From the NCBI RefSeq assembly GCF_039545095.1, contig NZ_BAABRS010000002.1:248001-312000 (forward strand): a DNA stretch of 64,000 nucleotides, written 5' to 3'. This DNA is from Fodinibius salicampi. GTDB lineage: Bacteria > Bacteroidota > Rhodothermia > Balneolales > Balneolaceae. The first letter of the stretch is position 1. Every line of letters starts with the position of its first letter. The notes below the pieces were generated by a model. The model did not search any database. It was given only the letters and a program-made list of their open reading frames with translations, and was not told where the DNA came from. The translations under genes were made by a program, and so were the position numbers. This document shows positions 18,723 through 28,074 of this stretch, one piece after another.

Positions 18723-19472
18723 TTACTGTTGTACTGAATAAGGCAAGCTTAAATCACCTGATAACACCTTAAACACCTTGTAAACCCCCAGCATAGGCTG
18801 GCCTTTCTCGGTTGAAACTTCCATATAAGCAGCTACGCCGTCATAATTGAACGCTTTCTCATTGCTTACTCTTTGAGCTGGTACGGCAACGCTCAACATA
18901 TCATCATCAAAGACTACGGGGAAACCCGGTGAATCAAGATACATTGACATGCCTGGATTGGTGGGTGGAAGTACCACGCTTTGATCTTCCTTGTCGAACT
19001 CTTCTACGGAAAGTCCACCTTCCACACGATCATCTTCCCCAAGCACCACCCAGTGCGTATGATAGCATTTACCGTCATTTTCGTAATTGTGGTCTCCATT
19101 TTCGTCCCAAAGCGGGGTGTCATCAAAATCCGGATGAGAAGTTATGGCAAAAGCCAGAATGCCTTCCACATCGCCAAATCCCACAGCAGTCGGACTGAGT
19201 GTAGTAGGAAATACGTACCCAAGGACAGGGGCTCCATTGAGCTGTCCGGCTGGTTCAGGTTTGGTGTGCCCGGCTGTTCCATCGACTTCCATCTGGAAAA
19301 TGAGTTGATCTGTTGTTTTGTTGTAGGTGACACTGGCTTCAGTAATATTCATATCAGTTGTATTAAGCCCTAAAATTTGTTGTTCACTAGCTTTCTGGGC
19401 ATACATGTTGACTGAAGAGAATAGGCTTATTGTCAAGGTGAAAAGGGTAAAGAGTATAAATCGTAGTCTCAT
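18723..19472 (-). CDS. Secreted protein of unknown function
   Basis: 249 residues with a clear signal peptide (FTLFTLTISLFSSVNMYA-Q). The mature part is acidic. It includes an Asp-rich stretch PDFDDTPLWDENGDHNYEND, then GKCYHTHWVVLGEDDRVEGG with clustered His and Cys that could bind a metal. I do not recognise the family. It is transcribed away from the LysR regulator gene that starts 106 bases to the right, so it may be that regulator's target (inference from divergence). Confidence 0.7.
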   Translation of the reverse strand: MRLRFILFTLFTLTISLFSSVNMYAQKASEQQILGLNTTDMNITEASVTYNKTTDQLIFQMEVDGTAGHTKPEPAGQLNGAPVLGYVFPTTLSPTAVGFGDVEGILAFAITSHPDFDDTPLWDENGDHNYENDGKCYHTHWVVLGEDDRVEGGLSVEEFDKEDQSVVLPPTNPGMSMYLDSPGFPVVFDDDMLSVAVPAQRVSNEKAFNYDGVAAYMEVSTEKGQPMLGVYKVFKVLSGDLSLPYSVQQ

Positions 19473-19555
19473 GAGTTGTTTGTATATTAATTTTTGTTGA
19501 GTCTAAAGATGGCTGGTTTTTAAGTATAAGTCTATCGATATTTACTTCTATCTTT

Positions 19556-19572
19556 TATAAGTAAAACTTATA
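19556..19572. promoter_or_regulatory. Candidate LysR operator in divergent promoter
   Basis: A perfect inverted repeat TATAAGT-AAA-ACTTATA ends 7 bases before the LysR start codon at 19579. A looser pair AAGTA (19522-19526) and TACTT (19543-19547) sits further upstream. LysR regulators usually bind AT-rich dyads in such divergent regions and repress themselves. The site overlaps where the ribosome would load. Confidence 0.5.
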
Positions 19573-19578
19573 GTGATT

Positions 19579-20481
19579 ATGGAGTTACGACAGTTTAAAT
19601 ATTTACTTTCAATTGCTAAGGAAGGCACTTTAACAGCAGCAGCAGACAAGCTTTATATTTCGCAATCAGCGATTTCACAGCAGGTGAAGAGTATGGAAGA
19701 GGAACTTGGAGTACAGCTATTCGATCGCTCTGGTCAACGACTTAGATTCACAGAAGCAGGAAAGCTGCTGCATCAACGTGCACAACGAATTGTAAAGGAA
19801 GTGGACGGGGTCAAAAAGGCTATTGATGAATTGGAAGAGCTATATCGAGGTACTCTTACTATTGGGGTGGTGCAAACTGTAAATGCTTATTTGATGCCTC
19901 GAGTAGTATCTTTTTTTTCATCTCAGTTTCCAGATATACAGCTTAAAATACAGGAACTGGCCGCACCAGAAATAGAACATAAAGTTCAGAATCATGAACT
20001 GGATGTAGGAATAAGCTTCAATCCAACTGTAGAGCGGTCGTTGACGTTCGATGCATTATTTGAGGAAGACTTATTACTAATTGTTAATCCAAATCATGAA
20101 TTTGCAGAGAAAGCTTGGATGAATGTGAATTCACTTGATCAACAAAAATTGATTTTACTTCCCGAAGGATATTGTACACGTCGTATTTGGGAAGATTGTG
20201 TTTTAGAAACTAAGATAAGTCCGGAAGTACAAATTGAAATGAATACTATTAACAGTCTTCTTGCTGCTTTGGAAAAAAACATTACCGTTGGGACTATTTT
20301 GCCTGCACTGACTATGCAAATGAAAGTATCTGATGGATTAAAGGCAATAAAATTAAGGAACCCGATTCCTTGTCGAACAGTTGGTATGTTGTGGAGGAAT
20401 GGGGGATATCGGAGTGTAGCTTCAAAAAAAATTGCTGAAGTAGTGAAACGAAAGTATAAGGAGATTCAACAAGGAATTTAA
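19579..20481 (+). CDS. LysR-family transcriptional regulator
   Basis: 300 residues from ATG 19579; a GTG six bases earlier is less likely. The N-terminal winged helix-turn-helix is canonical: FKYLLSIAKEGTLTAAADKL, SQSAISQQVKSMEEELGVQL and FDRSGQRLRFTEAG. The effector domain starts about residue 90 with GTLTIGVVQTVNAYLMPRVV, resembling the CynR/CysB-like branch that responds to small organic ligands. It diverges from the secreted unknown protein and probably controls it and itself. The ligand is unknown. Confidence 0.93.
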   Translation: MELRQFKYLLSIAKEGTLTAAADKLYISQSAISQQVKSMEEELGVQLFDRSGQRLRFTEAGKLLHQRAQRIVKEVDGVKKAIDELEELYRGTLTIGVVQTVNAYLMPRVVSFFSSQFPDIQLKIQELAAPEIEHKVQNHELDVGISFNPTVERSLTFDALFEEDLLLIVNPNHEFAEKAWMNVNSLDQQKLILLPEGYCTRRIWEDCVLETKISPEVQIEMNTINSLLAALEKNITVGTILPALTMQMKVSDGLKAIKLRNPIPCRTVGMLWRNGGYRSVASKKIAEVVKRKYKEIQQGI

Positions 20482-20486
20482 AAGTG

Positions 20487-20699
20487 TTATTCCATAAATA
20501 TCTTTTTGTAAGTGTCTTTTAATATATCCACTTCATCATTAGTTAGTGCCTCAAACTCTTTTGTACTAAAGCTCTTTAGTTTATCTGTCCGTCGTATTAG
20601 TGGACAGAAATTCTTATTACCAGGGATGTTATTCCATACCCAGTGACTTTTAGATCTTTTATTAGGTCCCGGATATTGAAAATCCGGGTAAATATTAAG
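20487..20699 (-). pseudogene. Possible C-terminal gene remnant, unknown family
   Basis: The minus strand carries an open frame of about 70 codons that begins directly after a stop and has no start codon. It reads HWVWNNIPGNKNFCPLIRR and then KSFSTKEFEALTNDEVDILK before stopping at 20487-20489, only five bases past the LysR stop. The composition looks like real protein, but I do not recognise the family. The rest of the 428-base gap (20700-20909) has short protein-like pieces broken by stops and no gene. Confidence 0.35.
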
Positions 20700-20909
20700 T
20701 TAATTGGCTGACACCCTAATGGCTATGGTGCCCAATAACCTCCATGCTAATTAACCGACAACAACATTAGGTGCCCATCTTCCCTCTACTGGCTAATCCC
20801 CGATGTAATTGTTTTCGGTGGAATATCCTGGAATGATCAGAGGTCATTATTTGCAATTTAAAATGAGAAGTGCGTGAGGAATTTCAAAAAAGCAGGGTAT
20901 AAATAAGCG

Positions 20910-22054
20910 ATGAATCACAGCGATAAAACGCTGCTTGTTCGTTATATCCCAATTACCAACTGGCTTAGGGACTATAACAGTTCCTACTTAAATAAAGATT
21001 TACGTGCTGGTTTAACGGTTGGTATTTTACTGATTCCCCAAAGTATGGCTTATGCCATGCTGGCTGCACTACCTCCGTATATGGACTCTACGCCTCTGTT
21101 GTCCCCCTTGCAATCTATGCCATATTTGGTACTTCCCGTCAGCTGAGTTTTACCCAGTCTATTGCCCTGGCAAAGGCAATGGTCCGCCGTAATCCCGATT
21201 ACAAGGTTGAATCCAACCAGGAGCTGTTCAGTATAGGGCTGGCAAATATGGTGGGATCTGTTTTTAATGCCTATCCAGTGGCAGGTAGTTTTTCGCGCAC
21301 AGCCGTTAACGATACAAATAAGGCAAAAACCAGTATCTCTTTGTTGGTCAGTGCTGTACTTGTTTTGTTAACCGTGTTATTCTTAACACATCTAATTTAT
21401 TATCTGCCCCAAAAGGTTCTGGCGGCCATTATAATTACGGCTGTACCGGGCCTGGTAGAATTAGGAGAGGCCCGCTTTTTGTGGAAGGTACGCAAGCGTG
21501 AGTTTGTACTTATGATGGTTACTTTTATTGCCACGCTTGGACTGGGAATACTGGTAGGTATCGGTATTGGGGTACTTATTTCCCTGGCGATCGTCATTCA
21601 CCGCAGCAGCTATCCGAATATTGTAATGCTCGGTCGTCTTCCGGATACGGAACATTATCGGGATTTAGAGCGCCATCCTGAAGGATTAACGCAGACACAT
21701 ACCACTATCGTCCGCATCGATGCCTCCCTTTATTTTGCGAATATTCCCTATATGAAGGAAAAGCTGGAAGAGCTCGAAATTGAAAGCGGCAAGAATCTGG
21801 AACAGGTTATTATTGATGCCATCGGTATTAATGAGGTCGAAGCAAGTACCCGGCACGCACTCAAAGAACTGACCGAGGAGTATGAAAGCGGGGGTATTGA
21901 CGTGATTTTTACGGGTGTAAAGGGACCTGTAAGGGATATATTCAAGCGGTCGGGTCTGGAAGATATTATTGGTCCCAGCCAGTTTTATCTGAACATTACC
22001 CGTGCGGTTGACAGCCTGGAGGAGGAGAAGGAAGAGGAATCGCACCTGGTTTGA
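20910..22054 (+). pseudogene. Degraded SulP-family anion transporter
   Basis: The first frame (20910 on) reads the SulP start: LRAGLTVGILLIPQSMAYAM then LAALPPY. Just after this a one-base shift moves the frame: the next frame reads YGLYASVVPLAIYAIFGTSR, the normal family sequence. The protein then jumps from FGTSRQLSF to TQSIALAKAM, so roughly 200 residues holding most transport helices are missing. The remainder is intact to the C-terminal STAS domain (VRIDASLYFANIPYMKEKL, IIDAIGINEVEASTRHALKE). With a frameshift and a large in-frame deletion it cannot be a working transporter. An AUG at 21179 could still yield a helix-plus-STAS fragment. Confidence 0.88.
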
Positions 22055-22378
22055 TTTCCAAAAAAGTTTGCTCTTCCGGTATCCGGATAAATTGTTTTTC
22101 TCTCCTTGTTCATTATACCTGACAGAGAAATAAAGAGGGGGCCGGAAGAATGTTTGATTAATAACGACTTCATTAGATTCCAACAAAGGCAAATAAATAC
22201 AATTCGATTTTCATCTGAAGATAGAAATGATATATTCTAATGATTGATTAACGGATTATGATACATAACTGTAGCGCTATTATTTTAATTTAAAGATTTG
22301 AAATTTACGACTTACAAAAATGGGAAAAGGGAAAAAGCTCTGAAGTAGATCGGGACCTGCACTAATTAAATAGACTTT

Positions 22379-22406
22379 GTACGGTCGTATTGCAATACGA
22401 CCGTAC
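22379..22406. repeat. Perfect 28-bp palindrome (TTGCAA core)
   Basis: Two 14-base arms, starting GTACGGTCG and ending CGACCGTAC, meet without a spacer at the core ATTGCAAT. It stands alone in the 427-base gap between the SulP relic and the GntP permease (22055-22481), where no gene is seen. It resembles REP-type palindromes with a similar GTATTGCAATAC core known from other phyla (recollection, not checked). It could also act as an operator. Confidence 0.7.
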
Positions 22407-22481
22407 TGCTTTTAGCTTATATCAATGTTTTTAAATTCTTATATCGAACTCACGTTAAATAGCCAATAGGCTGCCCATGTT

Positions 22482-23813
22482 ATGGTGGTAATTTATCTCC
22501 TTCTTAGTATAGTCCTGATCATCCTGTTGACCGCCCGATATCAGGTTCATCCTTTCATTGTCCTTTTTCTGGTTTCCCTTTTTTACGGCTTATGTTCCGG
22601 CATGCCCCTTAATGAAATCATTGAATCCGTTAATAGTGGATTTGGCGATACTCTGGGCAGTATTGGGCTGCTTATTATACTCGGTGTTATTATTGGGGCA
22701 TTCTTGGAGAATTCGGGCGGAGCCTATAAAATAGCAGACAAGGTACTGAACCTGACCGGCAAAAAACGAGTGCCGACTGCAATGGGCATTATTGGATACT
22801 TTGTATCCATCCCTGTATTTGCCGACAGTGCTTTTATCCTGCTTTCGCCCCTCAATAAAAGTTTATCAAAAAAGGCTAAAATTACACTATCAGGATCAGC
22901 TGTGGCATTGGCCCTGGGATTAACGGTCACCCATACACTGGTGCCTCCCACTCCGGGCCCGATAGCAGCAGCGGGTATACTCAATGCCGACCTGGGACTC
23001 GTAATGATGCTGGCAATACCGGTCAGTGCTATTGCTTTGGTTGCCGCACTCATTTATTCCACCCAATACGTATCCAAAACCTACATCGATCCCATTCCGG
23101 AAGTTGACCAGGAAGAGATGGCCGCCCGCATGAAAAAGGCACCGGGCGCTTTCAAGTCTTCACTGCCTGTGTTTGTACCTATTATTTTGATTGTACTCAG
23201 GTCGATTGTTAATATGTATGAAGAAACAATCAATGCTGAGGTGGCAAACGTTATCCTCTTTATGGGGGAACCGTTTATTGCTTTGCTTATTGGAATGTTT
23301 TTGGCATTTTTACTCCCCCAAAAGCTGGATTCTTCCATGTTATCTACTTCCGGCTGGGTGGGAAAAGCCCTGAAAGACGCCACCTCCATTATTTTGATTA
23401 CCGGGGCCGGGGGTATTTTCGGGAAGGTACTGCAGAATTCCGGGATCGCCGAAATGCTGGGACAAATGCTGTCAGATATTGACCTTAGTATCTGGCTGCC
23501 CTTTTTATTAGCAGCGGCTATAAAAACCGCTCAGGGATCATCTACGGTGGCCCTTATAACGGCAGCATCAATTATGACCCCGATGATGGAGACCCTTGGT
23601 TTTGTCACTGAAATAGAAAAGGCGATAGTGGTTCTGGCAATAGGGGCTGGGTCATCCGTATTCTCTCATGCGAACGACAGTTTTTTCTGGGTGGTTACCC
23701 AATTGACAGGCATGGATACCAAGATGGGCTACCGGCTTTTTAGCCTGGGAACCTTTGTGCTGGGATTAACAGCGGCCACTACATTGTTTATTATTTATTT
23801 GTTCATCGGTTAA
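22482..23813 (+). CDS. GntP-family gluconate/sugar-acid permease
   Basis: 443 residues from ATG 22482 with about 12-14 hydrophobic segments. Family motifs include LVSLFYGLCSGMPLNEIIES, GFGDTLGSIGLLIILGVIIG, ADSAFILLSPLNKSL, THTLVPPTPGPIAAAGIL, KTAQGSSTVALITAASIM and SHANDSFFWVVTQL. GntP proteins are proton symporters for gluconate, idonate and related aldonates. It heads a group with an esterase, a FAH-family enzyme and a semialdehyde dehydrogenase, which supports import of a sugar acid for oxidation to 2-oxoglutarate. Confidence 0.93.
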   Translation: MVVIYLLLSIVLIILLTARYQVHPFIVLFLVSLFYGLCSGMPLNEIIESVNSGFGDTLGSIGLLIILGVIIGAFLENSGGAYKIADKVLNLTGKKRVPTAMGIIGYFVSIPVFADSAFILLSPLNKSLSKKAKITLSGSAVALALGLTVTHTLVPPTPGPIAAAGILNADLGLVMMLAIPVSAIALVAALIYSTQYVSKTYIDPIPEVDQEEMAARMKKAPGAFKSSLPVFVPIILIVLRSIVNMYEETINAEVANVILFMGEPFIALLIGMFLAFLLPQKLDSSMLSTSGWVGKALKDATSIILITGAGGIFGKVLQNSGIAEMLGQMLSDIDLSIWLPFLLAAAIKTAQGSSTVALITAASIMTPMMETLGFVTEIEKAIVVLAIGAGSSVFSHANDSFFWVVTQLTGMDTKMGYRLFSLGTFVLGLTAATTLFIIYLFIG

Positions 23814-23994
23814 ATCAACTATTGTTAATAATAATTTATTAGCCAAAGATGCAAGGGCAACAGGAACATCGATTTAAAATAAACAATGGATCAATATTTC
23901 TACTGTGTATTTAATTTCTATCCTTAGTTGGTGGAGCTATACGAATTCCACATAATTTTTATACATTTATATTCTAACTATTAATCACCCAGTC

Positions 23995-24960
23995 ATGACT
24001 ATTACATTTATGAATCAGGCTAGAATAGCTACCCTTTCCTCAGTACTCATATTTGCTACCTTAGCGCTCGTATTCTCTACTTCTGCCATAGCGCAGGACG
24101 GGACCATTTATCCACTTGAAGCCCCTGACGAGCCGAACGCCATTCCGCTCGGCACCGGTGGAGTTGAGGAACAAGACGCACCTGAAACCTGGTTTCGTCA
24201 GTGGGGCGACCCGATGGCAAGAAACATTTCTAAAGCCACTCTCACTCCCTTCCTGCCCGAATCAGACAAAGCAAACGGCGCAGCGGTTATCGTGGCGCCC
24301 GGTGGCGGTTTCCGGTGGCTCTCTATGGGCAATGAGGGCTGGGAAGTAGCGGAGGCTCTGGCGGATCAGGGCATCGCTGCCTTCGTACTCAAATACCGGC
24401 TTCATCCAACCCCAGAGTCACTTGATGATTTCAGAGAGTCGATGAATAGAACGTTCGATGACGCCGCTGACACTTCTTCACAAGATGAAGGACCGCCAAG
24501 TAGACCACGCCGCGACCTGTCCAACCAGCTCGAGGATGCTGAGGCCGCATATGACCTGATCGTCGAGCGATCTAAGGAATGGGGCGTGGATACCGATCGG
24601 CTGGGCATGATCGGCTTTTCGGCTGGTGCGGGACTAACAATGCACTCTACGCTTAACTCTGAGAGCATGGAACTGGCCTTCATCGGGCCGATCTATGGCG
24701 GCATGGGTGCAGTTGAGGTACCAAAGAACGCTCCGCCTATGTTCAATGTCATTGCTGCCGATGATTTTCTTTTCAACGGTAAGTTCGGCATAATCAAGTC
24801 TTGGTATGAAGCGGGCGTACCGGTTGAGTTTCACCTTTATCAGAATGGAGGGCACGGGTTCGGCCTCGGAAATCCGGATCGCACCAGCAATCGCTGGTTT
24901 GAAGCCTTTATGCATTGGCTGGAGGTGAACGACTTTCTAAATGCCAACTCAGAAGAGTAA
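23995..24960 (+). CDS. Secreted alpha/beta hydrolase (esterase/BD-FAE type)
   Basis: 321 residues from ATG 23995. A signal peptide (LIFATLALVFSTSAIA-Q) sends it to the periplasm or outside. AAVIVAPGGGFRWLS carries the oxyanion glycines, GMIGFSAGAGLT the nucleophilic Ser, AADDFLF the Asp and GGHGFGLG the His. The layout matches acetylxylan-esterase-like or BD-FAE hydrolases, which remove acyl groups from plant polysaccharides. Its place inside the sugar-acid group suggests release of a carbohydrate fragment before import (inference). It is more GC-rich than the surrounding gaps. Confidence 0.85.
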   Translation: MTITFMNQARIATLSSVLIFATLALVFSTSAIAQDGTIYPLEAPDEPNAIPLGTGGVEEQDAPETWFRQWGDPMARNISKATLTPFLPESDKANGAAVIVAPGGGFRWLSMGNEGWEVAEALADQGIAAFVLKYRLHPTPESLDDFRESMNRTFDDAADTSSQDEGPPSRPRRDLSNQLEDAEAAYDLIVERSKEWGVDTDRLGMIGFSAGAGLTMHSTLNSESMELAFIGPIYGGMGAVEVPKNAPPMFNVIAADDFLFNGKFGIIKSWYEAGVPVEFHLYQNGGHGFGLGNPDRTSNRWFEAFMHWLEVNDFLNANSEE

Positions 24961-25089
24961 GATCATATGGTCTTGAACTCAATGAAGAACTTCTCAAAAA
25001 AATATCTGTTAGAGGGTGAAGAACGGTGGGAATAAGTTTTAATGTATTTTTTAAAATTGTCTTTATTTTAAACTGACCTTTTGAAAATT

Positions 25090-25926
25090 ATGAAAATCTA
25101 TAAGACCAGTCAGGGTATTTTGCTGAAACACCGGGATGAATTTTATTTGCTGGAAGATGAGGACTGGGATCAATTTATTAACGATGACCGGCTGTATGAA
25201 AAAATAAAGGACATTGCGTCATCCAATAAGCCGTTTGCGAATGGTCCGGATCTGATTGCTAATGAGCTGCAGCCTCCTGTGGACGGGCAGGAAATATGGG
25301 CTAGCGGCGTCACATACTATAATAGCAAGCTGGGCCGCGAGGAAGAGTCGAAAGAAGCCGGGGGCAGTGATTTTTATGCCCGGGTGTATAGCGCTGAGCG
25401 TCCGGAACTGTTTTTTAAGGCGACCAAACATCGAACGGTGGGTTCCGGCGAATACGTGCGGATACGTGATGATTCCACCTGGGATGTGCCCGAACCCGAA
25501 CTGACATTGGTGATCACCTCCAAGGGTACGATCGTGGGATACACTATCGGCAATGATATGAGTTCGCGCAGCATTGAAGGAGAAAATCCGCTGTATTTAC
25601 CTCAGGCCAAATGTTATGACGGTTCTGCTGCCGTGGGCCCCTGTATTTATGTAACCGATCAGCCATTACCGCAGGATACCACTATTGCGCTGCAGGTGGA
25701 GCGGGAGGGGACCCTAGTATTTGAAGATGACATTACGATCGATCAGATCAAACGAAATTTTACAGAACTTGTTTCTTACTTATACAAAGAGTGCTCATTT
25801 CCCCACGGAAGCCTGTTGATGACAGGAACGGGGATTGTGCCCTCTAATGAGTTTACGCTACAGCATGATGATAAAATAAGTATTACGATTCAACCCATTG
25901 GTACATTAATTAACAAAGTCAGATAA
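25090..25926 (+). CDS. FAH-family 2-keto-3-deoxy sugar acid dehydratase-like enzyme
   Basis: 278 residues from ATG 25090. The fumarylacetoacetase fold is shown by the metal-binding EPELTLVI (E-x-E), the glycine-rich IGNDMSSRSIEG, KCYDGSAAVGPCIY and the C-terminal GTGIVPSNEFTL. The N-terminal half has WASGVTYYNSKLGREEES and YFK-like motif ELFFKATKHR, as in 2-keto-3-deoxy-arabinonate/xylonate dehydratases. These convert the 2-keto-3-deoxy acid to 2-oxoglutarate semialdehyde. The next gene, six bases on, encodes a dehydrogenase for exactly that product. Confidence 0.82.
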   Translation: MKIYKTSQGILLKHRDEFYLLEDEDWDQFINDDRLYEKIKDIASSNKPFANGPDLIANELQPPVDGQEIWASGVTYYNSKLGREEESKEAGGSDFYARVYSAERPELFFKATKHRTVGSGEYVRIRDDSTWDVPEPELTLVITSKGTIVGYTIGNDMSSRSIEGENPLYLPQAKCYDGSAAVGPCIYVTDQPLPQDTTIALQVEREGTLVFEDDITIDQIKRNFTELVSYLYKECSFPHGSLLMTGTGIVPSNEFTLQHDDKISITIQPIGTLINKVR

Positions 25927-25932
25927 TTAGAT

Positions 25933-27492
25933 ATGGCACTTACAGGTCAAAATTTTATTGGAAGTCACCGCTCAGGTAACGGTAGTAAAACATTTCAAGG
26001 AATAAATCCAGAAACAGAAAGCAAGCTAAAACCCGACTATGTTGAGGCTACGAGCGATGAAGTCGATCAGGCGGTACAGAAAGCAGAAGAAGCGTTTAAC
26101 GACTACCGCCAGAAGAGCACCGTCAATCGAGCTGAATTTTTAGAGGCCATAGCCGATGAAATCATGGAGCTTGGTGATGCCCTGATCAAACGGGCCAGCG
26201 AAGAAACGGGCCTGACTGAAGGACGCCTGACCGGGGAGCGGGGGCGCACCTTCAATCAGCTGCGGCTCTTTGCGGATGTCGTTCGTGAGGGTTCCTGGGT
26301 GGACGCCCGGATCGACCGCTCGGATGAGGCCCCGGATGTACGAAGCATGAAGATGGCGCTGGGTCCGGTTGCTATTTTTGGCGCCAGTAACTTTCCGTTG
26401 GCATTTTCCGTGGCGGGCGGAGATACGGCCTCGGCACTGGCTGCCGGATGTCCCATTGTGGTAAAAGCGCACCCAGCCCATCCCGGCACCTGCGAAATGG
26501 TGGCTGGTGCCATTCTAAAGGCCGTCGAAAAAACCGGCATGCCGGAAGGCACATTCTCGATGGTTCAGGGTATCTCCCACGAGGTAGGAACGGCACTCGT
26601 CGAGCATCCGCTGATTAAAGCGGTTGGGTTTACCGGCTCCTTTAAAGGAGGGAAGGCTTTGTACGATGCGGCCACCAGCCGGCCGGAGCCAATTCCGGTG
26701 TATGCTGAAATGGGCAGTACCAATCCTATTTTTCTGCTCCCGGGAGCACTCAGGGAGAAAGGAGATGAGGTTGCGGAAGGATTGACGAACTCGGTGAACC
26801 TGGGGGTCGGACAGTTTTGCACAAATCCCGGCCTGGTAGCCTACGAAGAATCAGATGAGGCCCGGGCTTTTCACCAGGCGGTAGCCGATCATTTTAAGAA
26901 GGCAGGCACGGGTACCATGCTGACTTCAGGAATTCAATCGGCTTACAAAGAAGGTCTGGAAACGCTGCTTCAGCAGGAAGGCGTACAGCTGGTCGCTTCA
27001 GGATCGGAAGATGGATCACCGAATACCGGAGTGCCCCATCTTTTAAAGGTGGATTCCAAAAATTTCCTTGCTAATGACGGGCTGGAAGAGGAAGTGTTCG
27101 GCCCCTCTACGCTTACAATATCAGCGGAGGGAAAAGCCGATCTGATTGACATTGCGGAGAATCTGCAGGGGCATCTTACTGCTACGCTCTACGGAACAGA
27201 AGAGGATCTGGAAACATATTCCGATTTGGTAACGGTGTTGCAGCGAAAGGTAGGCCGCCTGATTTTTAATGGCTTTCCCACGGGCGTTGAGGTCAATCAC
27301 GCCATGATACACGGCGGACCCTATCCCGCAACCACCGACAGCCGTACTACTTCGGTAGGTACCTCGGCTATTGACCGGTTTGCACGTCCCGTTTGTTTCC
27401 AGGATTTCCCTGAAAGCCAGCTTCCGGATGAGCTTAAGGATGAGAATCCTCTTGATATCTGGCGACTGGAAAATGGTGAGCATACAAAGTAG
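25933..27492 (+). CDS. 2-oxoglutarate semialdehyde dehydrogenase (NADP-type ALDH)
   Basis: 519 residues starting six bases after the FAH-family gene. The cofactor site is AIFGASNFPLAFSVAGGDTA and VGFTGSFKGGKAL, the general-base Glu lies in VYAEMGSTNP, and the catalytic Cys in GVGQFCTNPGL. The length and the QFCTNPG motif fit the alpha-ketoglutaric semialdehyde dehydrogenase branch of ALDHs. It would oxidise the aldehyde to 2-oxoglutarate, the last step of a Weimberg-type route. Upstream enzymes for the sugar (dehydrogenase, lactonase, aldonate dehydratase) are not in the window. Confidence 0.9.
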   Translation: MALTGQNFIGSHRSGNGSKTFQGINPETESKLKPDYVEATSDEVDQAVQKAEEAFNDYRQKSTVNRAEFLEAIADEIMELGDALIKRASEETGLTEGRLTGERGRTFNQLRLFADVVREGSWVDARIDRSDEAPDVRSMKMALGPVAIFGASNFPLAFSVAGGDTASALAAGCPIVVKAHPAHPGTCEMVAGAILKAVEKTGMPEGTFSMVQGISHEVGTALVEHPLIKAVGFTGSFKGGKALYDAATSRPEPIPVYAEMGSTNPIFLLPGALREKGDEVAEGLTNSVNLGVGQFCTNPGLVAYEESDEARAFHQAVADHFKKAGTGTMLTSGIQSAYKEGLETLLQQEGVQLVASGSEDGSPNTGVPHLLKVDSKNFLANDGLEEEVFGPSTLTISAEGKADLIDIAENLQGHLTATLYGTEEDLETYSDLVTVLQRKVGRLIFNGFPTGVEVNHAMIHGGPYPATTDSRTTSVGTSAIDRFARPVCFQDFPESQLPDELKDENPLDIWRLENGEHTK

Positions 27493-27594
27493 ATCTGAAT
27501 GAGGGAGCGGGTTTTTAAGGCTTCTAGTGGTGACGCCGATTTTCTTCTCCTACTATTTATCTATAACTCTGATTGGTCTGTAGCATATTGAAAG

Positions 27595-27890
27595 GCCGAT
27601 GAAGGGTCCCCCTTTTGGCATGAGCGTTGAAAGGCATCATAAGAAGAACCAAAGGGGGCAAGGGGATGATCAGATCGGTTCTTTTTATATTTTTTTCTTG
27701 TTCCATTTTTGAAACGAAGCAAAAACGGAACCCAAAAACGTCGCCGGCGATGAAAATGTTGCTGCCGTTTGGGTAGCCTACGCTAAAATCATTGAACTCG
27801 TCCCTGGCGGTCCTCAGACAGTAATGACTTTTTACCACTACGACCCCCGCACTTTTACCAGCAACATATTCAAAGGCCGGGAAAATTGTC
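27595..27890 (+). repeat. Composite intergenic repeat, copy B
   Basis: This occupies the gap 27493-28074, where no real gene is present. A hairpin CCCCCTTTTGG/CCAAAGGGGG lies at 27608-27618 and 27649-27658. Next is the block CGGAACCCAAAAACGTC (27726 on) and a nested module with outer arms ATGTTGCTG (27756-27764) and CAGCAACAT (27859-27867). Inside it are AAAATCATT (27785) and AATGACTTTT (27823). It ends in CAAAGGCCGG. It is closely related to copy C and more distantly to copies A and E. Confidence 0.72.
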
Positions 27891-28074
27891 AGATCAAAAC
27901 AAACACCTGACATTACTCACCTTTCTGGCCCTTTCCCGTAGAGGAGAATAATATGGAGCTTGGATTTAGGTTATGGTTAGATGACGAAATAATTTCTCCT
28001 TATTTATTATATATATTTTCCGTTTATTTACGGATCAATCAAGACTGGTAAAGAAAGGAGCAAAGTCAGCCATT

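Noticed and set aside
22379-22406. Terminator of the SulP relic
   Set aside because: The palindrome has no loop and no T run, and lies more than 300 bases from the relic's end.
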